Assembly: GCA_965250275.1 (NCBI GenBank)
Contig: OZ252297.1
Location: forward strand, 2,852,001-2,916,000
DNA length: 64,000 nt
Source of the DNA: G965250275 sp965250275
GTDB taxonomy: Bacteria; Pseudomonadota; Alphaproteobacteria; Rhodobacterales; Rhodobacteraceae
Direction: 5' to 3'
The notes under the pieces are model-generated. The model ran no database searches. It saw only the letters and a program-made list of their open reading frames with translations, and was not told where the DNA came from. Shown here in pieces: positions 34,600 to 44,377 of this stretch. Made by a program: the position numbers and the translations under genes. Position 1 is the stretch's first letter, and the number at the start of each line of letters is the position of its first letter.

Positions 34600-34713
34600 A
34601 ACTGGTACATGTCACTGGATACAAGACAGAGGTTAATGTCCCCCCATCACCGGTCATAGTCAGGGATTCCATGCCTTCGGGGGCTCGAGTTTGGTTTTTC
34701 AAGCGGAGCAGAA

Positions 34714-34743
34714 ACGAAAAAGGGCCGCCCGTGGCAGCCCTTC
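34714..34743 (-). terminator. Intrinsic terminator of tig
   Basis: Stem AAGGGC/GCCCTT (34720-34742) and, on the minus strand, a trailing TTTTTCG. It is about 25 bases after the tig stop codon. Confidence 0.65.
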
Positions 34744-34767
34744 TCTCTTTTGTGCGTTTGTGGAAAC

Positions 34768-36099
34768 TCAGTCGTCGTCCAGAGCCTCGACCGCCTTTTG
34801 CAGGTCGTCCTTGCTGACTTCCTTGTCTTTGACCTTGGCAAGCTCGAACACATAGTCGACCACTTTGTCCTCGAAGAGCGGCGCGCGCAGCTGCTGTTGC
34901 ATCTGAGCGTTTTGCTGAACGAATTCAAAGAACTGGCGCTCCTGCCCCGGATATTGACGGGCCTGAGCCATGATCGCCTGGGTCATCTCGGCGTCGCTCA
35001 CCTCAACTTCGGCCTTCTGGCCCAGTTCTGCCAGCAACAGGCCCAGACGCACCCGACGCTCGGCCAGAGCGGTGTGTTCGTCGGTCGGCTCAATCTCGGG
35101 ATGATCGTGGCCTTCGACATCGGGGTTGTCTTCATGCCAAAGCTGATGCGCGATTTGCCCGGCTTCTGCTTCCACCAGGCTCGGTGGCAGATCAAAGCTG
35201 ACCATCTTGTCCAACTCGTCCAGCAGGCCGCGTTTCATCACGGCGCGCGCTGCACCGGTGTACTCCGCCTCCAGTCGTTCCGAAATCTGACCCTTCAGGG
35301 CGGCCAGATCTTCGGCGCCGAACTTCTTGGCCAGATCATCGTTGATTTCCGCCGCAACGGGCTCTTTGACCTCTTTCACTGTGCAGGAAAAGACAGCTTC
35401 TTTGCCGGCAAGATGGTCTGCCTGATAGTCCTCGGGGAAAGACACCGTCACGTCTTTCTCCTCACCGGCTTTTGAGCCGACCAGTTGCTCTTCGAAACCG
35501 GGGATGAAACTGTTGGACCCCAGTGTCAGCGGGTAATCCTCGGCTGAACCACCTTCAAAGGCCTCTCCGTCCACTTTGCCAAGGAAATCAATCACGACCT
35601 GATCGCCGTCTTTGGCTTTGGCGTTGGCCTTGCGGGCTTTGAAGTCCTGGGCGGTTTCCGCCAGATTCCCCAGCGCTTCGTCAACTGCGGCGTCGTCCGG
35701 CTTGACCACCAGCTTTTCCAACGCGATCGAGGACAGGTCCAGTTCGGGAACCTCCGGCAGCGCTTCGTAGGACATATCGACCTGAACGTCGTCACCCTCT
35801 TTCCAGTCCTCGTTGGTCATCTTGACTTCGGGCTGGAGCGCGGGACGGTCGCCGCTTTCTTCGAAGTGTTTGCTCATCGCGCCGTCGATGCTCTCCTGCA
35901 TCGCTTCCCCCATCAGGCGCTGACCAAACTGCTTCTTCAGCAGAGGCATTGGAACCTTGCCCTTGCGAAATCCCTTCATTTCAATGTCGGGCTGCGCCTC
36001 GGCGAGCTTTTCATTGACCTTGGCGTCAAGTTCGGCGGCGGTGACGGTGATCGCGTAGCCGCGCTTCAGACCTTCGTTCAGCGTCTCGGTGACCTGCAT
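34768..36099 (-). CDS. tig: Trigger factor (ribosome-associated chaperone)
   Basis: A 443-residue chaperone starting MQVTETLNEGLKRGYAITVT. The ribosome-docking loop is GFRKGKVPMPLLKKQFG near residue 45, the FKBP-type prolyl isomerase domain spans about 150-240 (KDGDQVVIDFLGKVDGEAFE), and the C-terminal arm domain follows. It binds nascent chains at the exit tunnel. The start at 36099 replaces an ORF start 16 residues upstream. Single gene with its own terminator. Confidence 0.95.
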   Translation of the reverse strand: MQVTETLNEGLKRGYAITVTAAELDAKVNEKLAEAQPDIEMKGFRKGKVPMPLLKKQFGQRLMGEAMQESIDGAMSKHFEESGDRPALQPEVKMTNEDWKEGDDVQVDMSYEALPEVPELDLSSIALEKLVVKPDDAAVDEALGNLAETAQDFKARKANAKAKDGDQVVIDFLGKVDGEAFEGGSAEDYPLTLGSNSFIPGFEEQLVGSKAGEEKDVTVSFPEDYQADHLAGKEAVFSCTVKEVKEPVAAEINDDLAKKFGAEDLAALKGQISERLEAEYTGAARAVMKRGLLDELDKMVSFDLPPSLVEAEAGQIAHQLWHEDNPDVEGHDHPEIEPTDEHTALAERRVRLGLLLAELGQKAEVEVSDAEMTQAIMAQARQYPGQERQFFEFVQQNAQMQQQLRAPLFEDKVVDYVFELAKVKDKEVSKDDLQKAVEALDDD

Positions 36100-36356
36100 C
36101 AGTTTCCCCATAGGTTCTGGGCGCGCCCGAACGGCGCGCGGCATCAAATCTGGGGCCTTCTATTGTTCCTGCGCAAAGGGCGCAAGGGCGATTGCAGATG
36201 GGATTGCACCATGAGGCTCAAAACTTTTGGCCCTGGACCAGATAAGCTGGATACCCGCTCCACGAGCTGAGGGAAATTCTGAGTTACAACTGCCACGCAG
36301 CGCAGTGCACGAACGTCCCAAATGGCCACAAACAACGGACGGTCGAAGACGATCGT

Positions 36357-37547
36357 CTAGTTGCTCTCCGTCCAATCGACCTCGTTGCGACCACGTCGGA
36401 ACTGCACATTGTCCAGACGCTTGAACACCCAGCGCGTCCCGAAGATGACAGATGTCGCCGGCTGATGATCGACAAATCCGGTCTTGGTCATCTCGTATCG
36501 GCGCACACCCAGATAAAACTGCAGGTTGCTGCGATCCAGGTCCTGCACGATCCCAAGACCAAAACTCTCAGCACGGGACCCGGCGTTGACCGTGTCGGTG
36601 CCCAGATAGTAGTCGAGCGAGACCGCGGTATCGCCCCAGTCAATCCAACGGCGTTTCAGGCCAATCTTGGAATACTGGTACTCTCCCCCGCTTTCCCGGG
36701 CGCCAATGGCAAGGCTGAAACTCAAGCCGGAGGCTGCGTGCGCAATGCTGAACGAACCCGCGGATTGCGGGGTCTCGGTGCCGTTCACGTCTGCCAGCGA
36801 GACACCGAAAGAGCCCTTGAGGTCGAAGTCTCCGACTCGGTTCCGATAAAACAGCCCTACGTCGGCGAGACTGTCGTTCAGCACAAGACTGCCGTCGTTC
36901 ACATCAACCCCAACAGCTGCCGCAACGTGGATCGATCCCAATCTGTTGAGCGACAAGTCCGGGCTGTCCCAGCGCAAACGCGGGGCCCGACCACCGTCGA
37001 ATGTGGGAAATGCATCCTGAATACGGACGGTTGATATGGTCCCGATGGACGTCCGGAAAAAATAGCCGCCAGCGGTATCCTTAAGTCCCACATAGGCCGC
37101 CAGTTGGGTGCCAGAGAGATCCGACTCGGTGACAGCGTCCGAGGCCATGCTCCCCTGCCCGAAGGAAAATGACCCAAACCGCTCCGTGTCGAAGATCACC
37201 TCCAGCTTGCGAATGGTTGTTGCATCCAGATCTATCAGGGGTGGGACATAAATCTGCGACAAAGACGCGGACTGGCGCAATCCAAGCGAGCTTTCCAGAT
37301 TGAACCGAGTGCGGCCGCGCTTGACCGGAAACTCCAGCCAGAACCCGATCCGCCCGCCCGAATAGGAGTTGTCGGCAAAATTGCTGTATCGGCTTTCGCC
37401 GTCGTCATAAGAAATCACTGCGGGCGAGAAATGGCCGTACAGACGAAAGGTCGTCTTTTGTGGCGCCTCGTCGGCAATGGCAGGTGCGCCAAACGACAGC
37501 ATCGTGACCAGACCACCGTGAGCGCAACGTTTCAGAAATCCAGCCAT
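36357..37547 (-). CDS. Outer-membrane porin-like beta-barrel protein
   Basis: A 396-residue protein with a signal peptide (cleavage near FGAPAIADEA, residue 25). The mature part alternates hydrophobic and polar residues in many short strands with aromatic belts (FRLYGHFSPAVISYDDGESR, GRIGFWLEFPVKRGRTRFNL, SLDYYLGTD) and ends RNEVDWTESN. It resembles the porins of Rhodobacterales; the last residue is not Phe, which is unusual for a trimeric porin. Specificity unknown. Confidence 0.75.
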   Translation of the reverse strand: MAGFLKRCAHGGLVTMLSFGAPAIADEAPQKTTFRLYGHFSPAVISYDDGESRYSNFADNSYSGGRIGFWLEFPVKRGRTRFNLESSLGLRQSASLSQIYVPPLIDLDATTIRKLEVIFDTERFGSFSFGQGSMASDAVTESDLSGTQLAAYVGLKDTAGGYFFRTSIGTISTVRIQDAFPTFDGGRAPRLRWDSPDLSLNRLGSIHVAAAVGVDVNDGSLVLNDSLADVGLFYRNRVGDFDLKGSFGVSLADVNGTETPQSAGSFSIAHAASGLSFSLAIGARESGGEYQYSKIGLKRRWIDWGDTAVSLDYYLGTDTVNAGSRAESFGLGIVQDLDRSNLQFYLGVRRYEMTKTGFVDHQPATSVIFGTRWVFKRLDNVQFRRGRNEVDWTESN

Positions 37548-37696
37548 CGCAAGTTTGGGCCACCGGTGGAGATATTCTGCATCAGCATGCCGAATGCCCG
37601 CGACCCGCGCAAGGAAGGCGATCGTACGGCCTGGGATCGAAGCCCCTGATCCGGGCTTAAGACGGTATGGATATGCGACTCAGGGTTTGACCCGCA

Positions 37697-38866
37697 TCAC
37701 ACCTTGGCCACCGCGTCGACAAACCGCGCAATCTCTTCGTTGGTGTTGAAGTAGTGCACCGAAGCACGCGTCAGCGAGTTCAGATTGCGCGGCTCCAGAT
37801 CCAGCCGCGCGGAGGTCATCTGGGAAACCGACACATAGATCTTCTGCGTGCGGAGGATTTCGGCAATCTCTTTGGGGTCCGATCCCTCTTTGGTGAACGT
37901 GACGATCCCGCACTTCTTCTGGCCGAGATCATGTACCGACACGCCCGGAATATCAGAAAGCGCGTTGCGCAAATCCTGGCCAAGCGCGGTCACACGGGCC
38001 TCGATATTGGCAAGCCCAATGCCCCGCGCATAACGGACCGCCTGCATCAGACCGACGCGGCCGGCGACAAAGCTCTCCCAGTTTTCGAACCGCTTGGCGC
38101 CGCCGGCAAACTCAAAACGGTCTGCCTCTGTCCACTTTGCGGACAAAAGATCGACAAAAGGCGGGTCCAGTTGATCGATGATGGCCTGGCGGACATAGAG
38201 AAATCCGGTGCCTCTGGGGCCGCGCAAAAACTTGCGCCCGGTCCCTGAGAGCACATCACACCCGATCTCGACAACGTTCACGTCGAGTTGGCCCACGGAC
38301 TGACAGGCATCCAGCAGATAGAATATGCCATACTGCCTTGCGATCTTGCCAATTTCGGCCGCAGGGTTCACCAGCCCGCCCTGCGTTGGAATATGAGTGA
38401 TCGCAATCAGTTTTGTCCGCGGCCCGACCATCGCGTCCAGCGCAGCCACGTCGATTTGACCGGTTTCATCGGAGGGCACGAGATCAATGTCGAACCCCAG
38501 ACGCCGCGACTGTTGCAAGAGTGCCAGGTAGTTGGACGCGTATTCGGAGCCGTGCGTGATGACCCGGTCGCCTGGCTTCAGATTCAGTCCGTAGAACGCC
38601 ATGTCCCAAGCGCGGGTGGCATTCTCAACGAACGCAATCTCGTCGGGTTCGGCGTTCAGGAGCGTGGCGAACTCGCTGTAAAAAGCCTGAATATCGTCCT
38701 GCGCCCGCCGTTCGGCTTCGTAACCCCCAACCTCATTCTCGTCCCGCAACACCTGCTGAAGCGCATCGAAGACGGGTGTCGGCATGAGCGAGGAGCCAGC
38801 GCTGTTGAAGTGCAGAACCTTTTCGCAGTTTGGGGTGTCCAGACGGATTTTCTCGATATCGATCAT
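37697..38866 (-). CDS. Class V aminotransferase (PLP-dependent)
   Basis: A 389-residue enzyme of the cysteine-desulfurase/isopenicillin epimerase superfamily. HFNSAGSSLMPTPV at the start, FVENATRAWDMAFYGL, FYLLDACQSVGQLDVNV, and the PLP lysine in SGTGRKFLRGPRGTGFLYV are recognised. The longest ORF starts 99 codons earlier, but the ATG at 38866 with AAGGGG upstream fits the family. Divergent from a D-aminoacylase-like gene with a 250-bp gap; the two may act on related amino compounds. Confidence 0.87.
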   Translation of the reverse strand: MIDIEKIRLDTPNCEKVLHFNSAGSSLMPTPVFDALQQVLRDENEVGGYEAERRAQDDIQAFYSEFATLLNAEPDEIAFVENATRAWDMAFYGLNLKPGDRVITHGSEYASNYLALLQQSRRLGFDIDLVPSDETGQIDVAALDAMVGPRTKLIAITHIPTQGGLVNPAAEIGKIARQYGIFYLLDACQSVGQLDVNVVEIGCDVLSGTGRKFLRGPRGTGFLYVRQAIIDQLDPPFVDLLSAKWTEADRFEFAGGAKRFENWESFVAGRVGLMQAVRYARGIGLANIEARVTALGQDLRNALSDIPGVSVHDLGQKKCGIVTFTKEGSDPKEIAEILRTQKIYVSVSQMTSARLDLEPRNLNSLTRASVHYFNTNEEIARFVDAVAKV

Positions 38867-39116
38867 AACGTTGCCCCTTTTCTTTTCGCCTAGCAAAGCG
38901 GGGGTGCAAACACAATTGTTCAGCTCCGGAGTGGTCTCATTTGCGGGTGCTGAAGAGGATGCAGCGGTTTTGGCCACGATGCTCGCGACCAGCACGCCTC
39001 GATCAAAGACGCCCCCCCGGTTCAAGGGGATCGGACCGCGAAGTGACGACATGGAGCATTTTTGCGCATCAAACCGCTGGAAACCGTTAGGCTGAGGCAA
39101 AAGTTCGGAGGTCCCC

Positions 39117-41012
39117 ATGCAATTCAACACCCTCTTACTTGCCTTTCTGGCATCCTCGTTCATCGCAACACTGGCATCTGCGCAGAACTACGATGTGGTC
39201 ATTTTGAATGGTCGCGTGATGGATCCCGAGACAGGCTATGACCAGATCGCCAATGTCGGGATCAACAATGGCTGGATCACCGAAATCACCACCGATGCCA
39301 TCGATGGCACGGAAACGATTGACGCCGAAGGGCTTGTTGTTGCGCCCGGGTTCATCGATCTGGAACAGCACGGCATCGACCCTTGGGGGATCAAGGTAAA
39401 CCTGCGTGATGGCGTCACGACTCAAATGGACTTTGAGATTGGCGCACTGAACATCGACGAATGGTACGCCAAACGCGAAGGCGCAACACAAGCAAATTTC
39501 GGAACCGTTGTGGGGCAAGAGTATGCCCGCATGCGCGTCCACGACGATATGGCGTTGGAAGGGCCGGATGTGTCGATGCCGCTGTCGCTCTCCGTGCATC
39601 GGGCGCAATCAGCGGAAGACGGGGTCGAAGGGTGGTCCGTCACACCCAGTACGCGGGAGGAGATGAACGAAATCACCGCCATTCTTGATGAAGGACTGCG
39701 GCTTGGTGCGCTTGGGATTGGCTCCACAATTGGGTACGCGCGACAAGGCATCACAACCTACGAGATGTTCGAGGCCCAGAAAGCGGCTGCGCGATACGGT
39801 CGTGTGACATCGGCTCACCACCGCTTTCATCCGAGCGCATCGACTCCCACGGAAACCCAGACCGGCGTGAACGAACTGCTCGTCAATGCCATGGTGCTCA
39901 ATGCACCGCTTCATATCCATCACGACAACGACTACGGCTGGTGGGAAAATCAAGAGAAGATGGCCCTTGCACGTGAGCAAGGGCACAATGTCTGGTCAAG
40001 TTTCTACCCGTGGACGGCGGGATCGGGGAATTATGGTGCTTCCATCCTCGGGCCTGACAATTGGGAAGCGGGCATGGGGTACAAGTATGAGGAAACCATC
40101 TTCGACCCGCAGTTGGACCGGTTCGTAACCAAAGAAGAATTTCTGGAGTTTGCAGAAAACGAGCCTGGTCGCACCGCCATTGCATTCAGCCCGCCGCGGG
40201 AACAGTGGCTGAACGATTGGATCACGATAGCTGGCTACGGCGTATCTGGTGATGGGATGCCCAGTCTGGACTCCGAGGGAAAAGCTCTGAGCTGGGACTC
40301 CGCTTACGAAGACTACGCCGGCCATCCACGATCCGCCGGATCGCATGCGTTGGTGCTCAGGCTGGCGCGCGAGGCTGATGTCCCACTGATGCTTACGCTA
40401 ACCCAATTGAGCTACATCCATGCAAAGCGGCTAGGCGACACCGGCCTGCGCGCCATGCAGGTCCGTGGTCGGATGCAGGAGGGGATGGTCGCCGACATCA
40501 CCATTTTCGATGCCGATAATGTCACAGAGCAAGCAACCTATAGCCGTGGCAAAAACGGTCTGCCGTCCCTCGGCATTCCCTATGTTCTGGTGAACGGGAC
40601 AGTGGTTGTGCAGGACTCCAAAGTCCTCAAAGGCATCTATCCGGGTCAGGCCATCCGGTTCCCGGTGGAGGACACCGGGCGTTTCATTCCGGCAGGACGC
40701 GAACAAATCATGGGCATTCTGACACCTGACACCGGCACCGTGCGCCCAACCCTGATCGAAGACATCACCGACAAGGAAGCGCGTTTGGGCCCTGTAGCGC
40801 CATCAGGCAACAGGCGCGCATCTGCAACGGTCACCGATCCCTACGACTGGTTTTCACCGCGCAACGGGATCGATGACAGCGCGCTGTTCTTCTGTGTGTT
40901 GCACGGACGATACGAAGACCGCGTCACCGCAGCCAGGGACTGGCGCCAGGCGCTGGCCGCCAAAGTGGGTGGTGAGCGGACCAGTGGAGCAGCCTCATTG
41001 AGGATGAAGTAA
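39117..41012 (+). CDS. Secreted amidohydrolase, N-acyl-D-amino-acid deacylase-like
   Basis: A 631-residue protein with a signal peptide (cleavage after LASA, residue 22), so periplasmic. The amidohydrolase shell is clear: YDVVILNGRVMDPETGYDQI, GLVVAPGFIDLEQHGID, GRVTSAHHRFHPSA, and the ending RGRMQEGMVADITIFDADNV. The usual PGFIDxHxH metal site reads FIDLEQHGID, with the first His replaced. It carries about 100 extra C-terminal residues (roughly 520-631) of unknown role. GGAGG lies upstream of the ATG. Confidence 0.82.
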   Translation: MQFNTLLLAFLASSFIATLASAQNYDVVILNGRVMDPETGYDQIANVGINNGWITEITTDAIDGTETIDAEGLVVAPGFIDLEQHGIDPWGIKVNLRDGVTTQMDFEIGALNIDEWYAKREGATQANFGTVVGQEYARMRVHDDMALEGPDVSMPLSLSVHRAQSAEDGVEGWSVTPSTREEMNEITAILDEGLRLGALGIGSTIGYARQGITTYEMFEAQKAAARYGRVTSAHHRFHPSASTPTETQTGVNELLVNAMVLNAPLHIHHDNDYGWWENQEKMALAREQGHNVWSSFYPWTAGSGNYGASILGPDNWEAGMGYKYEETIFDPQLDRFVTKEEFLEFAENEPGRTAIAFSPPREQWLNDWITIAGYGVSGDGMPSLDSEGKALSWDSAYEDYAGHPRSAGSHALVLRLAREADVPLMLTLTQLSYIHAKRLGDTGLRAMQVRGRMQEGMVADITIFDADNVTEQATYSRGKNGLPSLGIPYVLVNGTVVVQDSKVLKGIYPGQAIRFPVEDTGRFIPAGREQIMGILTPDTGTVRPTLIEDITDKEARLGPVAPSGNRRASATVTDPYDWFSPRNGIDDSALFFCVLHGRYEDRVTAARDWRQALAAKVGGERTSGAASLRMK

Positions 41013-41023
41013 ACCTGCACGGC

Positions 41024-41830
41024 TCAGCTGTCCAACATGGCGTCGAGCTCGGCCGATCGCGGTCCTCCCTTCAGGACGGTGAAATCGCCGCGTTCCAACA
41101 TGGCGCGCGTTCCATCCACGATGACCTTCTGCGTGATGCGCGCCAATCCGCCCCCAATCGAAATCCGCGCAGCCCCTAATGCGCCCATCTGGTCGCGCGT
41201 CAGATCACGCATCGCGCCCGCAGCCAGTAAGTTGACCGGGGTTCCGGTGGCCGTCAGAGCACGGGTGGTGTCGGCATCGACAAGCGGCGCATAAATGACA
41301 TCTGCCCCGGCCCGGGCAAAGGCCTCACAACGCCTGAGGGCTTCCGCCTGATCATAGCCTCGCATCAGCCACCCATCTGCCCGCGCCGTCAGCACGATCC
41401 CGACGGCCCGCGCCGCATCGACCGCAGCTTCGACCCTAGCCAGCGCCAGATCAAAGTCATATGGGTCTGGAGTTGGAACAGCCGTATCTTCAACAGAGAC
41501 CCCCGCCAGCCCGGCCTCGGCAGCCAGCTTAATCGTTTCGGCAACAGTCTCCGGATCATCGCCGAAGCCGTTCTCGAAGTCGCCGTTCACCGGGATGTCG
41601 AGTACAGCACAAAGATCAGCTGCATGCTGCAAGGCCTGATCGCGGGTGACCCGCCCGCCATCAGGCAGCCCCAGCGTAAACCCGTGCCCGGAAGAGGTCG
41701 TCGCCAAGGCTTGCGCGCCCAGCTGGGCCATCACCTTGGCCGACCCGATGTCCCACGGATTGGGCATCACCAGGGGATCCCCCATGACATGCAAAGCCCG
41801 AAAACGTTCTGTAAGTTCTTCGCGACGCAT
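41024..41830 (-). CDS. Isocitrate lyase / PEP mutase-family enzyme
   Basis: A 268-residue TIM barrel: MPNPWDIGSAKVMAQLGAQA, ALATTSSGHGFTLGLPDG, VNGDFENGFGDDPETVAETI and AGVSVEDTA with metal-binding Asp/Glu residues in the usual places. The signature lyase Cys loop (KKCGH) is absent, so it is closer to oxaloacetate decarboxylase or PEP mutase homologues than to isocitrate lyase. AAGGGG precedes the ATG at 41830. Convergent with the amidohydrolase gene. Confidence 0.85.
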   Translation of the reverse strand: MRREELTERFRALHVMGDPLVMPNPWDIGSAKVMAQLGAQALATTSSGHGFTLGLPDGGRVTRDQALQHAADLCAVLDIPVNGDFENGFGDDPETVAETIKLAAEAGLAGVSVEDTAVPTPDPYDFDLALARVEAAVDAARAVGIVLTARADGWLMRGYDQAEALRRCEAFARAGADVIYAPLVDADTTRALTATGTPVNLLAAGAMRDLTRDQMGALGAARISIGGGLARITQKVIVDGTRAMLERGDFTVLKGGPRSAELDAMLDS

Positions 41831-42034
41831 GGTGTGTTCCCCTTTGTGATATGCGGCTGGTCCACCGCGCGCCGCCGACACTCGCTCTGATGCCTTACCG
41901 GGTCAACCTGCCCAGCCTCAGCTTAGCGAGAGCAGACTTCGTCCAGTTTGCCAGCGACCCGTGCCCTGCGCCCTGTTCAACAAAAGACCACGACCGCCCA
42001 CAAAGCCCTGACAAAGCTATATGTTCTTGAAATT

Positions 42035-42121
42035 TGGTGCGGTCGAGAAGACTCGAACTTCCACGGGTGTTACCCCACAGCGACCTCAACGCTGCGCGTC
42101 TACCAATTCCGCCACGACCGC
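42035..42121 (-). tRNA. tRNA-Leu (anticodon GAG)
   Basis: Read on the minus strand, a complete 87-nt tRNA: acceptor GCGGTCG pairs with CGACCGC, discriminator A and encoded CCA at 42035-42037. D-loop AATTGGTAGACGC, anticodon loop TTGAGGT (GAG), long variable arm TGTGGGGTAACACCCGT typical of class II tRNALeu, and T-loop GTTCGAGTC. It decodes CUC and CUU leucine codons. Confidence 0.96.
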
Positions 42122-42272
42122 ACGTCTTGACTTGGTGGACGCCGTTTAGCCGGTCATTGGAGCGATGTGAAGGCCAAAAAACGCGATTCCAATTGCACAG
42201 GCAGCGAACGAGCATGCGGCCATGAAACCAGCAGCGCCCCGGCCCGCGTGACGGACCGGGACCGCACCGCGA

Positions 42273-43556
42273 TCAGTCTGCGACCGAGAAGCTTGGCAGT
42301 GTCGACGCGGGCTGAACCGTTGCCGCCGACGACCCGGCGTTCGCAGCGCCACCCAATTGCAGGGACGCTTTGCGCAAAAGCCCGGTGCGTTCCGGCTGGC
42401 CCGGTGCAAAGACCGGCACAGCACCAGCCTCAACGGCTTCAAGCCCCTTGGCATACCAAGCCAGTGCCATATCCGTGCGCTTGGTTGTGCCGAAGCCCTG
42501 CGCCAGATGGTGTCCCATCAGCTCGCCATAGACCCCTTCGCCCAGCGCATAGATCAGCAAGGCGGACCCCAGCGCCACGTCCATGTCATCCTTGCGATAA
42601 CCCACGCCGAGGCAGATCTGAGCGGTGGCTTTCAACTGTGCCGGCGACATACCGGTGGTCAGCACAAAAGCGGTGACATCCTGCACGACTTCCTGATGGG
42701 ACTTCAGCGACAGCGCCGAGACGAAATCTTTCATTGCCGGGCCCAGTCCGGCGCACTGTGCCTCGATCTGGTCCATCGACACCCCCTGCACCTTGGACGC
42801 CATGTCCTCGCCCAGCGCAATCGCGTAGGTGCGCGCCAGACAGAACTGCTCGTTCAGGGTGAAGTTCGGGTCGGTCATGCTGGCTTCGGTGGTGAACCCT
42901 CCGTTGGTGTTGGTTAGCAAAGAGATGGTGTTGCAGTGTGATGCCAGCGATTTGGGCGCATCCGCCCCCAGAAAGTTCGGCAAGGCCGCTGCCGGCGCTT
43001 CCGCCGGTGCCTTCGGTTCGGGCGCCGAGGCCAATGTCGTGCCCGCGTCTACAGGTGCGGCCGCCTCCGGCGCCACTCCGGCCAGTTCTGCGCGATAAGT
43101 CTTCAGCAAGCTGCGCGTGCCTTCGGGGTGAACCATGGCTTGCCGCACAGCCAATGTGCCGCCGAACTGTGCGCGGTTGTAAGAGCTGATCAGCAGGTTC
43201 TGTTCATAAGGCGTCAACTGCCCGGTAACCGGATAGCCCAGATATGCCTGATATTGAGAAATGGCGTTGCGGGATTTGCGCCCCAACTGGCCATCGACAC
43301 GTCCCGCATCGAAGCCAAAATAGTTCAGCGAGGCTTGGATGTCCCGACCCTCTTGCGTGGAGGGGATACGCTGGCGATAGACTTGGCGTTGCGTCGTCTG
43401 TTTCTTGCGTTGCGCCTCTTTGGTCGCAACATGACCCACGATGCCCCCGATCAGCGCGCCCGCCACGAAATCACCCGCGTCCGCCAGGACACGTGTTGCC
43501 GGGGTAAACGAAATTGAGATGGCCAGAAGGATGGTTGAAAGTCGTTTGGAAATCAT
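42273..43556 (-). CDS. Exported peptidoglycan-binding domain protein
   Basis: A 427-residue protein with a signal peptide (cleavage near RVLADAG, residue 25), then a glycine-zipper-like segment (FVAGALIGGIVGHVATKEAQ) and a PG_binding_1 domain at about 65-115 (TQEGRDIQASLNYFGFDAGR, LGRKSRNAISQYQAYLGYPV). An Ala/Pro-rich linker leads to a helical C-terminal domain of unknown function. Probably attached to the cell wall in the periplasm. Downstream is tRNA-Leu on the same strand. Confidence 0.82.
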   Translation of the reverse strand: MISKRLSTILLAISISFTPATRVLADAGDFVAGALIGGIVGHVATKEAQRKKQTTQRQVYRQRIPSTQEGRDIQASLNYFGFDAGRVDGQLGRKSRNAISQYQAYLGYPVTGQLTPYEQNLLISSYNRAQFGGTLAVRQAMVHPEGTRSLLKTYRAELAGVAPEAAAPVDAGTTLASAPEPKAPAEAPAAALPNFLGADAPKSLASHCNTISLLTNTNGGFTTEASMTDPNFTLNEQFCLARTYAIALGEDMASKVQGVSMDQIEAQCAGLGPAMKDFVSALSLKSHQEVVQDVTAFVLTTGMSPAQLKATAQICLGVGYRKDDMDVALGSALLIYALGEGVYGELMGHHLAQGFGTTKRTDMALAWYAKGLEAVEAGAVPVFAPGQPERTGLLRKASLQLGGAANAGSSAATVQPASTLPSFSVAD

Positions 43557-43671
43557 GTCATGGCTCCATTAACTCGTACGAATGAGACAATTCTAACATC
43601 CCGCGGCGAATTCGAATAATGTTTTTGGCGCGATCTCCGCTGCTGCGCAGCCAATTGCCGGAAAGAACCTG

Positions 43672-44325
43672 ATGGTGGAGTGGGTTGTATCAGACGGCCT
43701 TGTGCCCTACCCGGATGCGCTGACCAAGATGGAAGCGCGGGCGGCGGCCATTCGGGCCGGTGACGCGCCCGAAATGATCTGGCTTCTGGAACATCCACCG
43801 CTCTACACCGCCGGGACCAGCGCCAAAGCCGCAGATCTGACGGATCCCGACCGATTCCCTGTCTTCGAGGCGCGGCGCGGCGGTCAGTACACCTACCACG
43901 GCCCGGGACAGCGGGTGATCTACGTGATGCTCGATGTCGCGAAACGGGGCCGAGACGTGCGCCGCTTCGTGGAGCAGCTTGAAACATGGGTGATCGCCAC
44001 GCTGGCGGAGTTCAACCTGACCGGTCACATCCGCGAAGGACGCATCGGCGTCTGGATTGAACGTCCGGACCGTCCGACCGGGCCAGACGGACAAGTGACC
44101 GAGGAAAAAATCGCCGCGATTGGCATCCGCCTGCGCAAATGGGTCAGCTTTCATGGGATTTCGATCAACGTCGACCCGGATCTGAGCCATTTCGACGGCA
44201 TCGTGCCCTGCGGTATTTCGGATTACGGCGTGACCAGTCTGGTGGATCTTGGCCTTCCGGTGACCATGCCCGACCTTGATGTCGCGCTGCAGCGCAGTTT
44301 CGATAAGGTCTTCGGGACCGGGTGA
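43672..44325 (+). CDS. lipB: Lipoyl(octanoyl) transferase
   Basis: A 217-residue enzyme that moves octanoyl from ACP to lipoyl domains. Conserved RRGGQYTYHGPGQRVIYVML, then ISINVDPDLSHFDGIVPCGI with the catalytic Cys and the Lys in EEKIAAIGIRLRKWVSFHGI. Length is typical. Divergent from the PG-binding gene. Confidence 0.95.
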   Translation: MVEWVVSDGLVPYPDALTKMEARAAAIRAGDAPEMIWLLEHPPLYTAGTSAKAADLTDPDRFPVFEARRGGQYTYHGPGQRVIYVMLDVAKRGRDVRRFVEQLETWVIATLAEFNLTGHIREGRIGVWIERPDRPTGPDGQVTEEKIAAIGIRLRKWVSFHGISINVDPDLSHFDGIVPCGISDYGVTSLVDLGLPVTMPDLDVALQRSFDKVFGTG

Positions 44326-44377
44326 TTTCTAAGTCGCCTCGGGCTATTCCGCCCGGGAACACTGACGGCGCAACAGC

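Larger units (their letters stand above)
34435..34767. other. Intergenic region, 333 bp
   Basis: Lies between aqpZ (start) and tig (stop). It contains the two palindromes at 34539-34599 and the tig terminator at 34714-34743, both listed separately. No convincing gene is seen in the remainder; the right-hand part of the aqpZ leader probably contains its promoter. Confidence 0.6.

Noticed and set aside
38867..39163. 99-codon N-terminal extension of the class V aminotransferase
   Set aside because: It overlaps the divergent amidohydrolase start and is not family-like; ATG at 38866 has a proper ribosome site.
42146..42223. 25-codon hydrophobic ORF between tRNA-Leu and the PG-binding gene (minus)
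   Set aside because: Very short, no ribosome site seen, and ends without a charged tail; too little to call.
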